A DNA stretch of 64,000 nucleotides from Eopsaltria australis (GCA_034509425.1 JAVTVJ010000499.1:186001-250000), one strand, 5' to 3'; shown: positions 1-11,021, numbered from the stretch's first letter. The notes: generated by a model from the letters alone, not told the origin. Made by a program: numbers and translations.

Positions 1-94
1 GGACTACCAAACCTACAAGAGATACAGTCCTGGACTAACCACCAAAGCTAAAGCCAAGCATATTTGGGATTTAACAATCACGTATTTTTCATAA

Positions 95-612
95 AACCCA
101 GGATCCCTGAGGCTGGCAAAGCCCTCCCAGCCCATGGAGTCCAAGCTGTGCCCGATGGCCACCTTGTCCCCAGCCCAGAGCACTGAGTGCCACGGCCACG
201 CCTTCCTTGGACACCTGCAGGGATGGGCACTCCAAAGCTCCCTGGGCAGCCCCTGCCAAGGCCTGAGCAGCCTTTGCATGGAGAAATTCCTGCTGCTGTC
301 CAAGCTGAGCCTCCCCTGGCCCAGCTTGAGGCCGTTTCCCCTTGTCCTGTCCCTGTTCCCTGGCAGCAGAGCCCGACCCCCCCTGGCTGCCCCCTCCTGT
401 CAGGGACTTGTGCAGAGCCACAAGGTCCCCCCTGAGCCTCCTTTGCTCCAGCCTCAGCCCCTTTCCCAGCTCCCTCAGCCTCTGCTGGGGCTCCAGCCCC
501 TTCCCCTGCTCCCTTCCCTTCCCTGGACACGCTCCAGCCCCTCCAGGGCTCTCTGGCTGGGGGGGCCCAGAACTGGACACAGCCCTCGAGGTCCCTCAGC
601 AGGGCCAGCACA
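95..612 (-). mobile_element. CR1 LINE 3' region fragment
   Basis: Typical CR1 antisense text on the + strand: CTTGAGGCCGTTTCCCCTTG, then CTCCCTCAGCCTCTGCTGGG and GCCCAGAACTGGACACAGCC. The body is almost identical, without indels, to the copy at 27902-28295, but the 3' end (left side) differs. 5'-truncated and non-coding; long apparent frames on both strands are by-products. Confidence 0.85.
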
Positions 613-619
613 GAATGGG

Positions 620-1140
620 CTGTTTGGGCTTTGTAGCAGCTGTGGATGTGTCCTTAGAAACCTCAGGGGGAGAAGACTTAGAAAAGGAGAAAGATAACTG
701 GTGGAGAAAGTTCCAAGGAGATAGGAAACCCCTGCAAGGTGAAGTGACCATGGTTTAACCCAGGACAAACCAGAGTAGCTACTGCTAGTGTCCATCATCT
801 CCTCCCTCCCCCCAAGAGCCTTTGTTCTACTCCCTGTTATCTCCTGGGCCCCTTCCCTTCCCCATCCCATAGGACCAAGTAACTCTGGACCTTCCCTATA
901 CTCCCCCAGACCCCTGGTGATTGGTGGTATGAGATAACTCTTAAGGCTGTGTCTGAGGGCCCCTCGGCCTCTTGGACCCTGCCTCTCCTCTGTGTGAAGA
1001 CCCTGCAATAAAGCCACTCAGAATTAAAGGCATTCCAAGGGCCCTCTCGTTATTCATCCTCAGCTGATAGCTAAACTGGACTGTTCCTGCACCTCAAAGC
1101 AGGCTGCAGTTTCTCTGGCTAAGTGTCTACGGGACGCTGC
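620..1140 (+). mobile_element. LTR-like block adjoining a CR1 (putative solo or partial LTR)
   Basis: The sequence after the CR1 changes character and carries an AATAAA signal at 1007-1012 followed by a short U5-like segment (GCCACTCAG onward). This resembles the R-U5 end of an avian endogenous retrovirus LTR in plus orientation. I could not find matching TG...CA ends or a target duplication, so the borders are approximate and it could be another repeat type. No retroviral coding sequence is nearby. Confidence 0.4.
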
Positions 1141-2251
1141 CAGAGTGCCCTGGGGACAGGGGCACTCCTGGAAATATAGCCAGCCGGAATCTGTCGTGGC
1201 AACGCCGGGCTGGACAGAGGAACCAGCGAGCTATAGGGCTTTAGTGAAACATCAAAGCAGATTATTCCATTGGCGCTTCACTTTCCAACCACATTTAAAG
1301 CCGATCAAATCCTTCACTACTAAAACCTGCCAAGTGGTTTTCTGCCTCCAAAGATCCCTCAGGCCCTCAGCCAGAGATTCCAGCACCTGTCACGGAAACA
1401 CAAATGTTTCTGTTTCTCAGCATGCTCCTGGCTCCTGCTCCTCTTTGGGGCTTCCAACCACAAGTGTCTCCCACCGGGGAGGAGAAGGCTCCTGAACAGC
1501 CTGGCCCTTCCAGTCCTCCTTCCCTGCAGGCACCACAGATGTGCCAGGAGTTAATTGGCAGCACTGAGCTAAATGAGTCCTCCTCCCTCAGCACAGGTAA
1601 CTGTATCAGTTTAACCAGCCAGAATAATCCCAGTCTTTCAGCAGGAAACCATTTTAGCAGGAGCCTTCCCATGCACCTGCTTCAGTGAGTTAATTAGAGC
1701 TCCTTTATTTCACCACTGCTAAACACAGCATTAAGTAAATTCCCAAACCCTCAATAAAGAGTTGCCATTTATCTGCCTATTTTGCACAGCTGGTTTTTGG
1801 ACAGAACACAATGCAGTGAATAAGGAACAGTAAATAAGTGAGGACAACACTGATTTTCTAACCATTAACACAAGAAGGGGAGATCTGGTGCTGGTGCATG
1901 AGGATGAGGGAGGTTTCTGCTCCTGGACCTGGCTAGAAGCTGCTGCATGATCCCTGATCCCTGATCCCAGTGCACAAGGGCTCCCTGATCCTGGGCCTGG
2001 CAGCACTGGGATCACTGCTCCCTCTCAGCCTGTTCTTACACACAATAAGGGATAGAAGTATCTTCAGGCATTTTTCAAAAATGACAGGCTGGGGAAGGCA
2101 AATTGCCAAAAGTCTTGCTGAAATTCCCCATGAATGAGATGCCGAAACTCCTCTGATCTGCTGGCAAGTACACAGAGAGATTTTAACACAAGAAATCACA
2201 GGCCTGTCAAGTTTCCAGCCACTCATGGAATTTTTTTTCTAATATAATTAT

Positions 2252-2446
2252 CACAGAATCCCAGAATCTGAGAATGGTTTGGATCGGAAGGGACTTTGGA
2301 GATCAACTTGTTCCACCCCCTGTCATGGACAGGGACACCTTCCACTATCCCAGGCTGCTCCAGATCCCATCCAGCCTGGCCTTGGACACTTCCAGGGATC
2401 CAAAGGCAGCCACAGCTGCTCTGGGCAGTGCCATTTGCAGCCTATA
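2252..2446 (-). mobile_element. CR1 LINE 3' fragment
   Basis: Begins with the CR1 3' end text TCACAGAATCCCAGAATCTG and continues GGTTTGGATCGGAAGGGACT, then GGACACCTTCCACTATCCCA. 5'-truncated after GCAGCCACAGCTGCTCTGGG. Confidence 0.9.
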
Positions 2447-2673
2447 GCACCTTTTAAAATATTTAAATAAAAAAAGAAGTTACAGAAATAGCCTTTTGCT
2501 CTTCAGTCCGCATAAAAGGGGCTGTTGATCAGAACAAAATAGTTTTCAATCCCTATGAACTGCCCCTTTTCCCCCTGGATGCAAGGACTGGCTTGTGCAT
2601 GGCATGGACACAGGGGGAAGGCAGGTGGAGAAGGTTTCAGCACCCTCAGGGAGTCCCTGGGAAGCCTCTGTAC

Positions 2674-2806
2674 CTGCAGGTTTAGCAGAACAGCTCCGAT
2701 CCTCATGGCCTCGCTGACCTCCAGGCTGTACATCAGCTGCGGGAAGCGCGGAGGGCTCTGGTTGTTGGGGGGCAGCACCTCGATGTAAACAGTGGTGATG
2801 GAGCTC
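2674..2806 (-). CDS. PCDH15: PCDH15 exon 9 of 9 in window (EC5-EC6 linker, EC6 start)
   Basis: 133 nt; starts with the last base of the arginine codon and ends in phase 0. Acceptor CCCCCCCTTGCACTGCAG, donor GTACAG. The peptide reads [20 protein letters not shown] then [20 protein letters not shown] and LNLQ. It ends EC5 and begins EC6. The linker is [10 protein letters not shown], without the acidic residues of DxNDN; human PCDH15 has the same text, so this is a known non-canonical linker. The donor is followed by more intron to the window edge; the next exon (expected to start ATDREGDS-like) is not in the window. A 10-bp tandem repeat covers the likely branch-point zone upstream. Confidence 0.96.
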
Positions 2807-2826
2807 CTGCAGTGCAAGGGGGGGAA

Positions 2827-2866
2827 AACCAGTCAAAACCAGTCAGAACCAGTCGAAACCACTCAG
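2827..2866 (-). repeat. 10-bp tandem repeat over the branch-point zone of exon 9
   Basis: Four units of AACCAGTCAA type on the + strand. In the transcript the units read CTGGTTCTGA and CTGGTTTTGA, giving CTGAC and TTGAC with branch adenosines 37 and 27 nt before the exon 9 acceptor. Confidence 0.85.
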
Positions 2867-3601
2867 AATCAATGAATCCAACCCACAAGCCAACCCACAG
2901 TGACTGCTTTACACACTGTGCATTCTCGAGCTCTTACAGCCTCCCTTTGCTCCTGTAAAAGCTTCAGAACATATTTTCCCTTCTAGATCAAAAAGAAAGC
3001 AGGCTGCCCCATGAACAAGAAGAAAAGCTCAATAATTCCCCCCAAAGTGGCCCAAAGTGGTGTTCTTTGAAAAACAGAGCAGTGAGGTATCAGTGCACAC
3101 TCCACAAACAAACAGCTCTGCGAGAGCAGCGCAGATTCCCAGCTGGGAGTTGCTCCTGCCACGCACAACAGCCACCCCTGGAGCATCCCTGCTGTCACTC
3201 AGTTTGCTTCCTTTCCTTGGAAAAGAGGGAGCAGGGAATGTTGGCAGAGAGGACAATGCTGGCAGAAGAGATGCACACAACTCTGTGAGGCTGCTGCAAT
3301 GCTGCAATGGGGTCAGTAATCCCCATTTCAGAGCAATAAATCCCATTTCAGAGCAGTGGCAATGCAGGAGGCTACAAACCCCTGGCAAACCCTTCAGCTG
3401 CACTGAATCCCTGTCCCAAACAGACTGCAAACAGCATTCCAGGTGGAATATTGAAGGCTCTTTGGGACACTGACACTGCAGACCCTGCACAGACCATCCT
3501 GTAAAGCCACTTGATACCCAACTACCTCAGCTTGAGAAAGGCCCCCTGGAGATGGGAGAACCTGACTTAAAGGGATTTTCCTCTTGCCTCCTTGCTCTGT
3601 T

Positions 3602-3629
3602 ATTCCATCTAGAATTCCATCTAGAATTC
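3602..3629. repeat. 14-bp tandem duplication
   Basis: ATTCCATCTAGA is repeated twice in a row followed by a partial third copy; no function seen. Confidence 0.8.
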
Positions 3630-4280
3630 TTCCCTCTTGGATTGTCAGCACAGCATCTCCACCCCAGAACAAACAGCTGAGAAGAGCAAGTGCTGCACTG
3701 CAGGTGTAGCTTTTCCCCTCATAAATCCTTGGACAAAATTGATAAATCTCAGGTGTTAGGGCTGCAGGAAAGAAAGCAAAGGAATTTGTCCCAGTTTTTT
3801 TGGAGGTGGGGCAGAAGAGGGAGAGAAAAGAAATCCATGAGCCCAAAGATCTGCTTCTTGCAGGGCTAGCAAACTCCAGAGCTTTTTTAGAGGGTCCTAC
3901 CTGAAATTACCAGTCTTTTATTGTTGAAACAGCTGCTCTGTTAATTAAGAGAATTCATTTAACATGAAAACAACACATCATTGATCAATATTTTTAATTA
4001 GCTGCCCAAATTTGTGGCCGAGCACAGTCACCACGGTGCTGTGGATGTTTCCCACTGCCCTTTCCCAGCAGGTTTTGCAGGTCTGTGTCACTGATGGGAG
4101 CTGGGCAGAGCATTGCAGCAACACCAGGGCTGACAGCAACGTGTTGGGGACTGTCACACACTCCCTGGCCATGCTCCAGGATAAGGAATTGCTGTCCAGA
4201 AGGACAAATCCCACCCCCAAGGAAGTGCTGCAGGGATTCAGCCCCTCAGGGCACATCCACACACACAGTGTCAGGATTCA

Positions 4281-4541
4281 GTGGCAGGACACAGGGAATG
4301 GCTCCCCACTGCCAGAGGGCAGGAACAGATGGAATATTGGGAAGGAATTGTTCCCTGGGAGGGTGGGCAGGCCCTGGCACAGGGTGCCCAGAGAAGCTGT
4401 GGCTGCCCCTGGATCCCTGGCAGTGCCCAAGGCCAGGTTGGACAGGGCTTGGAGCAGCCTGGGACAGTGGAAGGTGTCCCTTCCCTGGGACTGGATGGGC
4501 TTTAAGGTCTCTCCAAACCCAAACCATTCTCTGATTCTAGG
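4281..4541 (+). mobile_element. CR1 LINE 3' fragment
   Basis: Plus-oriented copy: GGAATTGTTCCCTGGGAGGG, CAGCCTGGGACAGTGGAAGG and the 3' end AAACCATTCTCTGATTCTAG. 5'-truncated; lies in the intron between exons 8 and 9, antisense to PCDH15. Confidence 0.9.
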
Positions 4542-4940
4542 AATAATAAGTCAATTTTCTTCAAATATTTAAAGCAAAATCACAGAAGTAAAGCACTAAT
4601 AGTCTGCAGACTAAAATCACTCCAATATTAAATGGCTTTTTTTGCAATTCAAATCCATTTTTTAACTAAGGCTTTGCATTTTTTCCCCCGTGCCTTTTGT
4701 GTGGGTTATAGCCCAGTTAAGGAGCTGGCAAATTCTCCTTTGGCATGGGAAGGGGAAGGAGATGGAGCGGAGCCAAGCACTGCAGTTGGTGTTTGCAGGT
4801 GAATACACAGAGACCAGCACAGCATTTGGGAACTGCAGAGAGCTCCCAAAATCACTACAGGATGGAAAAACAGCTTTTGTACCACACCAGGTGGTTGAGA
4901 GACAACTGTATCACCATCTCTGCTTAAATTACCTCCACAT

Positions 4941-5098
4941 GGAACCATGGAATGGTTTAGGTTGGAAAGGAAGCTCATCCAGTGCCACCCCTGCCACGGG
5001 CAGGGACACCTTCCACTGTCCCAGGCTGCTCCAAGTCCCATCCAACCTGGCCTTGGACACTGCCAGGGATCCAGGGACAGCCCCAGCTTCTCTGGGCA
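4941..5098 (-). mobile_element. CR1 LINE 3' fragment
   Basis: Starts at GGAACCATGGAATGGTTTAG, the CR1 3' end in antisense, and breaks off after CTTCTCTGGGCAA. Confidence 0.9.
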
Positions 5099-5394
5099 AT
5101 TATAAAATGTATGATGGATGTATTTTTATCCATGTGGATCAACCTATCTTTGGCCAAACAATCCCTGCATGTGCAGGTGGAAGACAAAATGTCCTTTCAT
5201 GATATAGAAAAATAATCTCATGGTGGGGGAATTTCTAGATTGGACTCAGTCCAGCAGATCCCTGTATCACTGACTGATTCCCATGTCCAGGAATCTGAGG
5301 GCATTGTGAAAAGCTTAAGGTCTGAGCCAAAGCTGTTTGATTTTACAAATGTTGTCATTTTTTTTCCAAAATTAGAGATTGTTGTAGGAATGGG

Positions 5395-5531
5395 CTGTGC
5401 AGGGAAGGGGTGAAACCTCCAACCCTGGAAGGTTTCAATGAACAACTGGATGTGGCACTTGCTGTGGTTTAGTTGACAAGGTTGAACTTGATGATCTTGG
5501 AGGTATTTTTCAACCTTAACCACTCCATGAT
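5395..5531 (+). mobile_element. Old CR1 LINE 3' fragment
   Basis: The text GGTTGAACTTGATGATCTTG followed by TTTTTCAACCTTAACCACTC and CATGAT is the plus-strand 3' end of an older CR1 subfamily; the upstream part is diverged. Confidence 0.7.
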
Positions 5532-6570
5532 ATCTCGATAACTTACATTGGTAATTATAATTAATAGTACTCAAACCCCAAATCTCAGTTTGGCCACAGC
5601 CACCCACCGACATTTTTAAATGTCATTCTATGCAAAAAAACCCAACAACCCTGCACAGAATTCCAATTTAAATTTATGTTCACAAACACTGCAGAGCTAC
5701 AGCTCCTGAGCCAGGTTCAGTGGCTGGGTTTTGCTTTGTGCATGAGCAAGGGGAAGTCTGAAATCCAGCCACTTTCCAGGTGATTTTGGTTATCTTGGCA
5801 GAGTTTTCCACTTCTTTTTTGCCCTGAAGACATTTTCAGAGGAGGAAGCACAAGGTCCCAACATCCATCCTCAGAAATACACATTTTTAGACAGCACAAA
5901 GATTTCTCCAGCACAAAAGGAGTTGATGGCAATCAGAGCTGTAGTGTAGGCCCACACCATGGGGATCTCAGACTCTCTGGAGGTGAATTACTGGTTTTTG
6001 GCCTTCACTCTGAAGTACTACACAAAATAAATTTGTAATTGTCCTCAATCTTCTCCTCAGCACTACCAGCAGCCTACTACCAGCTCAAGAGGGTTTATCA
6101 AAAAAGCAAGCAGGAGGAAAAAGAGAGTGAAATTCAACCAGGGGACTGCTACCAGATGTTTATTGTATGAACAACTTAACAAGTTGAATGGACAGTAATT
6201 ATAAAATATATGCACTACAGACGAGCTGCTTTCTTGGAGACATGATAGAAGCAGCAGGACCTGAGGAAAATCCAGTTACTGACATCTCGCTCTTGTGTTT
6301 TCTTTTCTTGTTACATTTCCCATTTGAAGAAGAGGTTTTCACTTTACAGTTGTGGGAGATTTAAATGCTGGAACCTCCTGTTCCTCCCTGCCATGCTCTT
6401 TGGACAAGGAGGTTGTCACATTACCAATACCAGGCCCAGAGCACGAGAGACATTTTTTTGCTCCCTCCACACCTTCATGAAATGACATTTTGGCACAACT
6501 GCCACATTTAGAACACCAACTCCACACAAACAGATAAGCAGGGCTTGATACCTTTGCTGGTTTTTGAACA

Positions 6571-6629
6571 AATAGAATGATTTGGGTTAAAAGGGACATT
6601 AAAGATGATGTTGTTCCACTCTCCACCTA
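6571..6629 (-). mobile_element. Short CR1 LINE 3' end
   Basis: Only the terminal ~60 bp remain: AATAGAATGATTTGGGTTAA and then AAAGATGATGTTGTTCCACT. Confidence 0.7.
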
Positions 6630-7096
6630 AATCCTAAATTTGTAGCCTGCTCTTCTTTATCAGCTGGTAATTCTGCCCTTAGGAATTTCAGTCATAGTGG
6701 GGACACTGCACACCCTACACCTAGGGAGGGTCTGCAGCTCAGCAACCCCATTCTTTGGGATCCTTTTTGCATTTTCTGAACAAAATGCATCTCCCTTCTC
6801 ACTTGCTTACTTCTTTCCATCCTTTCACCTCAGTGAATGATTGGACATGCGCAGTGACAGCACAACTGGGAACTTTTAAATAACAGACCATGGCAAGCAA
6901 AGGAAACCATAAAAACCCAGTGCTGTAAGGGAAATATCATTAAGGCCCACAAAGGGCAAGAATTCCACTGTGCCACTTTTCCAGAAGAGAGGCATGGAAT
7001 CGTATCCCAGCGTGGATTACAGACGTGGGGGTGTGGCACAGGCGTTACTGCTGAGCTGCTGTTGTAATGAGGTTCGTTAGCAGCTGCATTAATTAC

Positions 7097-7290
7097 CTTC
7101 TCTGCGCAGGGGGGGCACTGTCGGATGCTCTGACGGTGAGGGCGTAGGCGCGCCCCACTGCCAGCACCACTCCTGGAGCGATGGTGATCAGGCCTGTGTG
7201 CTCATTGATGGTGAAGTCTCCCTGACCCCCAGCCAGGATTTCATACACTATCTGCCCATTGGCTCCCTCGTCCGCGTCCACGGCCGTCAG
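7097..7290 (-). CDS. PCDH15: PCDH15 exon 8 of 9 in window (EC5)
   Basis: 194 nt; starts in phase 0 and ends after two bases of an arginine codon (phase 2). Acceptor GGTTTTGCCTTGCAG, donor GTAATT. The peptide begins [20 protein letters not shown], which holds the classic DxDxGxN calcium motif of EC5, continues [20 protein letters not shown] and ends [16 protein letters not shown]5 lacks a DRE motif; the place reads LAVGRAYAL, as in human (MIVGRTYAL). The exon is GC-rich compared with its introns (codons such as GCG, GCC), typical of bird exons. Exons 8 and 9 keep the frame only as a pair. Confidence 0.96.
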
Positions 7291-7793
7291 CTGCAAGGCA
7301 AAACCACAGCATCAGCAGGGGGACACTTCCACAGGCTCTGGGAAGGTGACTCGGGAAGAGGAGAGGGGAGTTCGAACATCTGGAACACACACAGCACTGC
7401 ACAGCAAAGATACAGCTGAAATGAAGAGCAACAGGTGTAAAAGCATCATGAAGCAGAGAAAAACTGGAAGCCAGTTATTTTAAGACACAAATTAAGAAAC
7501 CTAATTCAGACTGAGTTTATTCTCTGTGAGTTGGAATATAAAAGACTTCCCATAAAGGCAGAAAGGAGAAGAAGGCACTTTTTTTATAGCAACAGTAATG
7601 AGAGGATTATATTTATTTATTTCCCATTCCTCTCTCCACTTTTCTAGGTGACATCCTTGGTAGTACCAGTAAGTCTCACATCCAAGCCCTCCTTGTGCAG
7701 AGCTGGAGAGCAATGTTTGTATTAATATGCACCTTCTGCTATGGCAGCCAAGTGGAAGGGACATGGCAGCTGTTCCCATATGGATACACACTT

Positions 7794-7915
7794 GGAATCA
7801 TGGAGTCATTCAGGTTGGAAAAACCCTCTAAGATGGTTGAGTCCAACTGCCAAGGCCACCACTAACCCATGCTCCCAAGTGCCACCTTGTCTTTAAATCC
7901 CTTGAGAAAAATCTA
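7794..7915 (-). mobile_element. Older-type CR1 LINE 3' fragment
   Basis: Reads GAATCATGGAGTCATTCAGG, TTGAGTCCAACTGCCAAGGC and CCCAAGTGCCACCTTGTCTT, the CR1 subfamily type also seen at 32200-32429 and the left part of 50703-51182. Confidence 0.8.
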
Positions 7916-8087
7916 AATTCTGGTATTAGACCCAAATTCTAATGGTGAACGTAATGAAACGAGGGGTTCTTCTCTTCCCCCTGGGGAAGGCAGTGGGTTT
8001 ATCCCATTTCTGTAGTGGGCCGTGCTAAATCAAACACACTCGGTCAGGAATTAGAGCACAGAGAATAGATTTGCTTTTAGTGAGTCA

Positions 8088-8210
8088 TGGAAGAGAATCC
8101 CAGAGTGGTTTTGGTTGGAAGGGACCTTAGGGCTCATCCCATTCCACCCCTTGCCACGGGTAGGCACACCTTCCACTATCCCAGGCTGCCCTGTCCAAGC
8201 TGGCCTTGTT
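8088..8210 (-). mobile_element. CR1 LINE 3' fragment
   Basis: GAATCCCAGAGTGGTTTTGG, TTGGAAGGGACCTTAGGGCT and CACCTTCCACTATCCCAGGC identify it; 5'-truncated near 8210. Confidence 0.85.
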
Positions 8211-8874
8211 GTCTCTTCCTCCTTTAGGAGCTGTTTTGCTGATACACAGGTTCCTCAACTGGCTTTTCATTCTGTAGGACAACATTCCCTCAAACAAGGA
8301 ATGACATAAAGTAGTCTGAGCAGCACCAGAACATCCAGAAGGCCACAGCATCCAGCCGTGCATCCAGCTGCCAACAGCTGGAAGTGAAAATTACAGGGAA
8401 TGATGGCACCATGGGTTCCTCTGCTGCTCCCAGCTCCAGGCAAAGCAGTGGGAGGTGGGGAATGGGAAAGGGCACCAGCAGGGGTGACAGCAGAGCTTTC
8501 CTGGCATGTCCAAAGTAATCCCAGCCTGATGAAAAAGAAGAGATGTAGCTTCTTCAAAGATCTCTGCCTTGGCTTTTCTGACAGAAACTCTCCTGCCTGG
8601 GGGCAGCAGGGATGGAGCATGGGAGCACTGGATGTCAGCGGCAATGGAAAACCTCAGCATCACCTGCAAGACCAAGGGCAGGATCAAGAGCCACTCCCCG
8701 AGGCGAGGCCAGCCAGCCTCTGCCTCTGGGCACCTCTTGTCACCTTATGACACCCTGAATCAGGGACAGGAACGCACTGACAGTCCTGCCACGCCACGAT
8801 AGAAAATCATCTATTGATCAATGCAGCATCACATCCACTTCAGCAGCTCACATCCTCCCACAGCACCTCCCAAG

Positions 8875-9425
8875 GCTGCTAACCCAGCATCCAAAACTGC
8901 CAAACCAGCACCCAAAACTGCCAAATCACCACCTACAACTGCCAAACCAGCACCCAAAACTGTCAAACCAGCACCCTAAACTGTCAAATCAGCACCCAAA
9001 ACTGCCAAATCAGCACCTACAACTGCCAAACCAGCACCCAAAACTGCCAAATGACCACCTACAACTGCCAAACCAGCACCCAAAACTGCCAAACCACCAC
9101 CAAAAACTGCCAAATCACCACCTACAACTGCCAAACCAGCACCCAAAACTGTCAAATCAGCACCCAAAACTGCCAAACCACCACCAAAAACTGCCAAATC
9201 ACCACCTACGACTGCCAAACCAGCACCCAAAACTGCCAAATCACCACCTAAAAGTGCCGACCACCACCTGAAAGTGCCAAAACACGACCTACAAATGCCA
9301 ACCACCACCTACAACTGCCAAACCACCACCCAGAACTGCCAAGGAAACACCTAAAACTGCCAAACCAGCACCTAAAACTGGAAACCAACACCGACAACTA
9401 CTAAACACTGCCTGGAACTATCAAG
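8875..9425. repeat. 21-bp minisatellite, about 25 copies
   Basis: Units such as ACTGCCAAACCAGCACCCAA repeat every 21 bp with variants (AATCACCACCTACAA). The right third is more degenerate. The unit is a multiple of three, so it creates open frames on both strands (for example a 110-codon frame of seven-residue repeats). No start context, splice sites or homology support coding. Confidence 0.93.
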
Positions 9426-9570
9426 ACACCTTTGCCCAAGGACGGCTGAAGATTCGGAAGAGCAGGAAGCAAACCTTGCCACTAAAACAAGAATAAATCC
9501 CAAAGCAGCAATATCTGAGTTAATCCCATTTGCACACAGTATTAAGCACCAAGGGGAGGATGTGAATTAC

Positions 9571-9695
9571 CAAATCCTGGAATGGTTTGGGTTGGAAGGG
9601 ACCTTAAAGCTCACCCTGGTCCATGGGCAGGGACACCGTCCACTAGACCAGCCTGCTCAGAGGCCCATCCAACCTGGCCTTGGACACTTCCAGGG
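9571..9695 (-). mobile_element. CR1 LINE 3' fragment
   Basis: GGAATGGTTTGGGTTGGAAG followed by a shortened linker and GGCCTTGGACACTTCCAGGG. It follows the 21-bp minisatellite by about 150 bp. Confidence 0.85.
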
Positions 9696-10655
9696 AAAAA
9701 CTCAGGGATCTAATTGGTTTCTAAGATAATCTTGATCCTTTATGCAGAGAGGCTCAATGAAATACAAAATTTCATTTAGAAGGTCATAAATATTCTCCAA
9801 ACCAAGAATTAAGCCCACAATAGCTTTAAAAAGAAATCTTAATTCGTTTCCTATAGCATTTTGGGACACATTGTGAAGTGAACATAGAATGAATTCTTGA
9901 AATGCCCCAAGAACCATGGAACAGAGGTCATCTCCTCTTAAAAATTTAAAAACCAAATTAATATTTGTGTGGGTTTTTTTTTTAATCTACCACATTCTCT
10001 ATTTTCTTCTGGAATTCTGAAGAAGTCATCCTATGAAAACTGCAATTTAATCATTCATTCTATAGCTTCTATACATACCTGGGTGTGTTAATTAACCTTG
10101 CAGAGAATAATTATCCACCCAAGTGACAGAGCTGTAAAAACCTTGTCTGCTGAACTTCAAAAGTAATACACACACACAAATATAAAACAAAACCTTTATG
10201 CAAAATACAGGGTCCTGAGGACTTAATGACAGGATTTGGAACCAGGCCAGTTTTTACTGTGACGACATGAAAAAGGAAAATTAATTGACTACACAAGCAC
10301 AGAGATTAAGAAGGTTAATTAAACCTACAAATACAGAATGCTTGGAAAGATAAGTGATTTGAAAAACATTTTGGGGGCAAAACCAAGAATCAAACCTAGG
10401 ATTAAATAGAATTAAAGTTTAACTGCCGCCATAATATATGGTTGCAGAAATCCCATCTCCAGCTGTCCCAGCCCGATAGAGCACCACAGTTAACAAGATT
10501 TGAGAAACAAGGACTAAACTATAAAGGGAGAAGAATAAAACAAGGTTTCATTTACTCTCCTAAGAAATTTTCATCCAGTAGGATCAGCTCCATTGCATCA
10601 ACATTTAATGTACTGAAAGTCTGCGAAATAGATGTGGATTCTGCTGCAGCAAGAA

Positions 10656-11021
10656 GTGGTTTTCTTGGGAGGAAAAGGAGATTTAGCAGTGGTTTTGTTG
10701 AGAGGAAAAGTAGATTTAGGAGTGCTTTTCTTGGGAGGAAAAGGAGATTTAGCAGTGTTTTTGTTGAGAGGAAAAAGGAGGTTTAGGAGTGGTTTTGTTG
10801 GGAAGAAAAGCAGATTTAGGAGTGGTTTCCTTTGGAGGAAAAGTCAATTTAGGAGTGGTTTTGTTGGGAGGAAAAGGAGATTTAGCAGTGGTTTTGTTGA
10901 GAGGAAAAGGAGGTTTAGGAGTGGTTTTGTTGGGAGGAATGGAGATTTAGGAATGGTTTTCTTGGGAGGAAAAGTAGATTTAGAAGTCGTTTTCTTGAGA
11001 GGAAAAGGAGGTTTAGAAGGA
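10656..11021. repeat. 33-bp minisatellite, about 11 copies
   Basis: Units start GTGGTTTTGTTGGGAGGAAA and end GGAGATTTAGCA or similar, with period 33 and few indels. It gives open frames of 114 and 141 codons made of 11-residue repeats (type GFVGRKRRFSS); these are artefacts of a unit length divisible by three. In the transcript it is C/U-rich. Confidence 0.93.

Larger units (their letters stand above)
1..2673 (-). other. PCDH15: PCDH15 intron after exon 9 (partial)
   Basis: Intron sequence running to the window edge. It holds a CR1 fragment (95-612), an LTR-like block (about 620-1140) and a second CR1 (2252-2446). The stretches 1140-2250 and 2447-2673 show no gene, exon-like frame or clear repeat; 1944-1968 has a short triple repeat of TGATCCC type. 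Confidence 0.85.
2807..7096 (-). other. PCDH15: PCDH15 intron between exons 8 and 9 (4290 bp)
   Basis: Phase 2 intron. It contains four CR1 fragments (4281-4541, 4941-5098, 5395-5531, 6571-6629), a 10-bp tandem repeat near the acceptor and a 14-bp tandem duplication at 3602-3629. The regions 2880-4280 and 5540-6560 hold no recognisable gene or repeat. Confidence 0.85.

Noticed and set aside
2555..2836. Plus-strand frame opposite exon 9
   Set aside because: It is the antisense shadow of the PCDH15 exon and its flank.
8976..9308. 110-codon repetitive frame that could be taken as a repeat protein
   Set aside because: It is the 21-bp minisatellite; unit length divisible by three keeps frames open on both strands.
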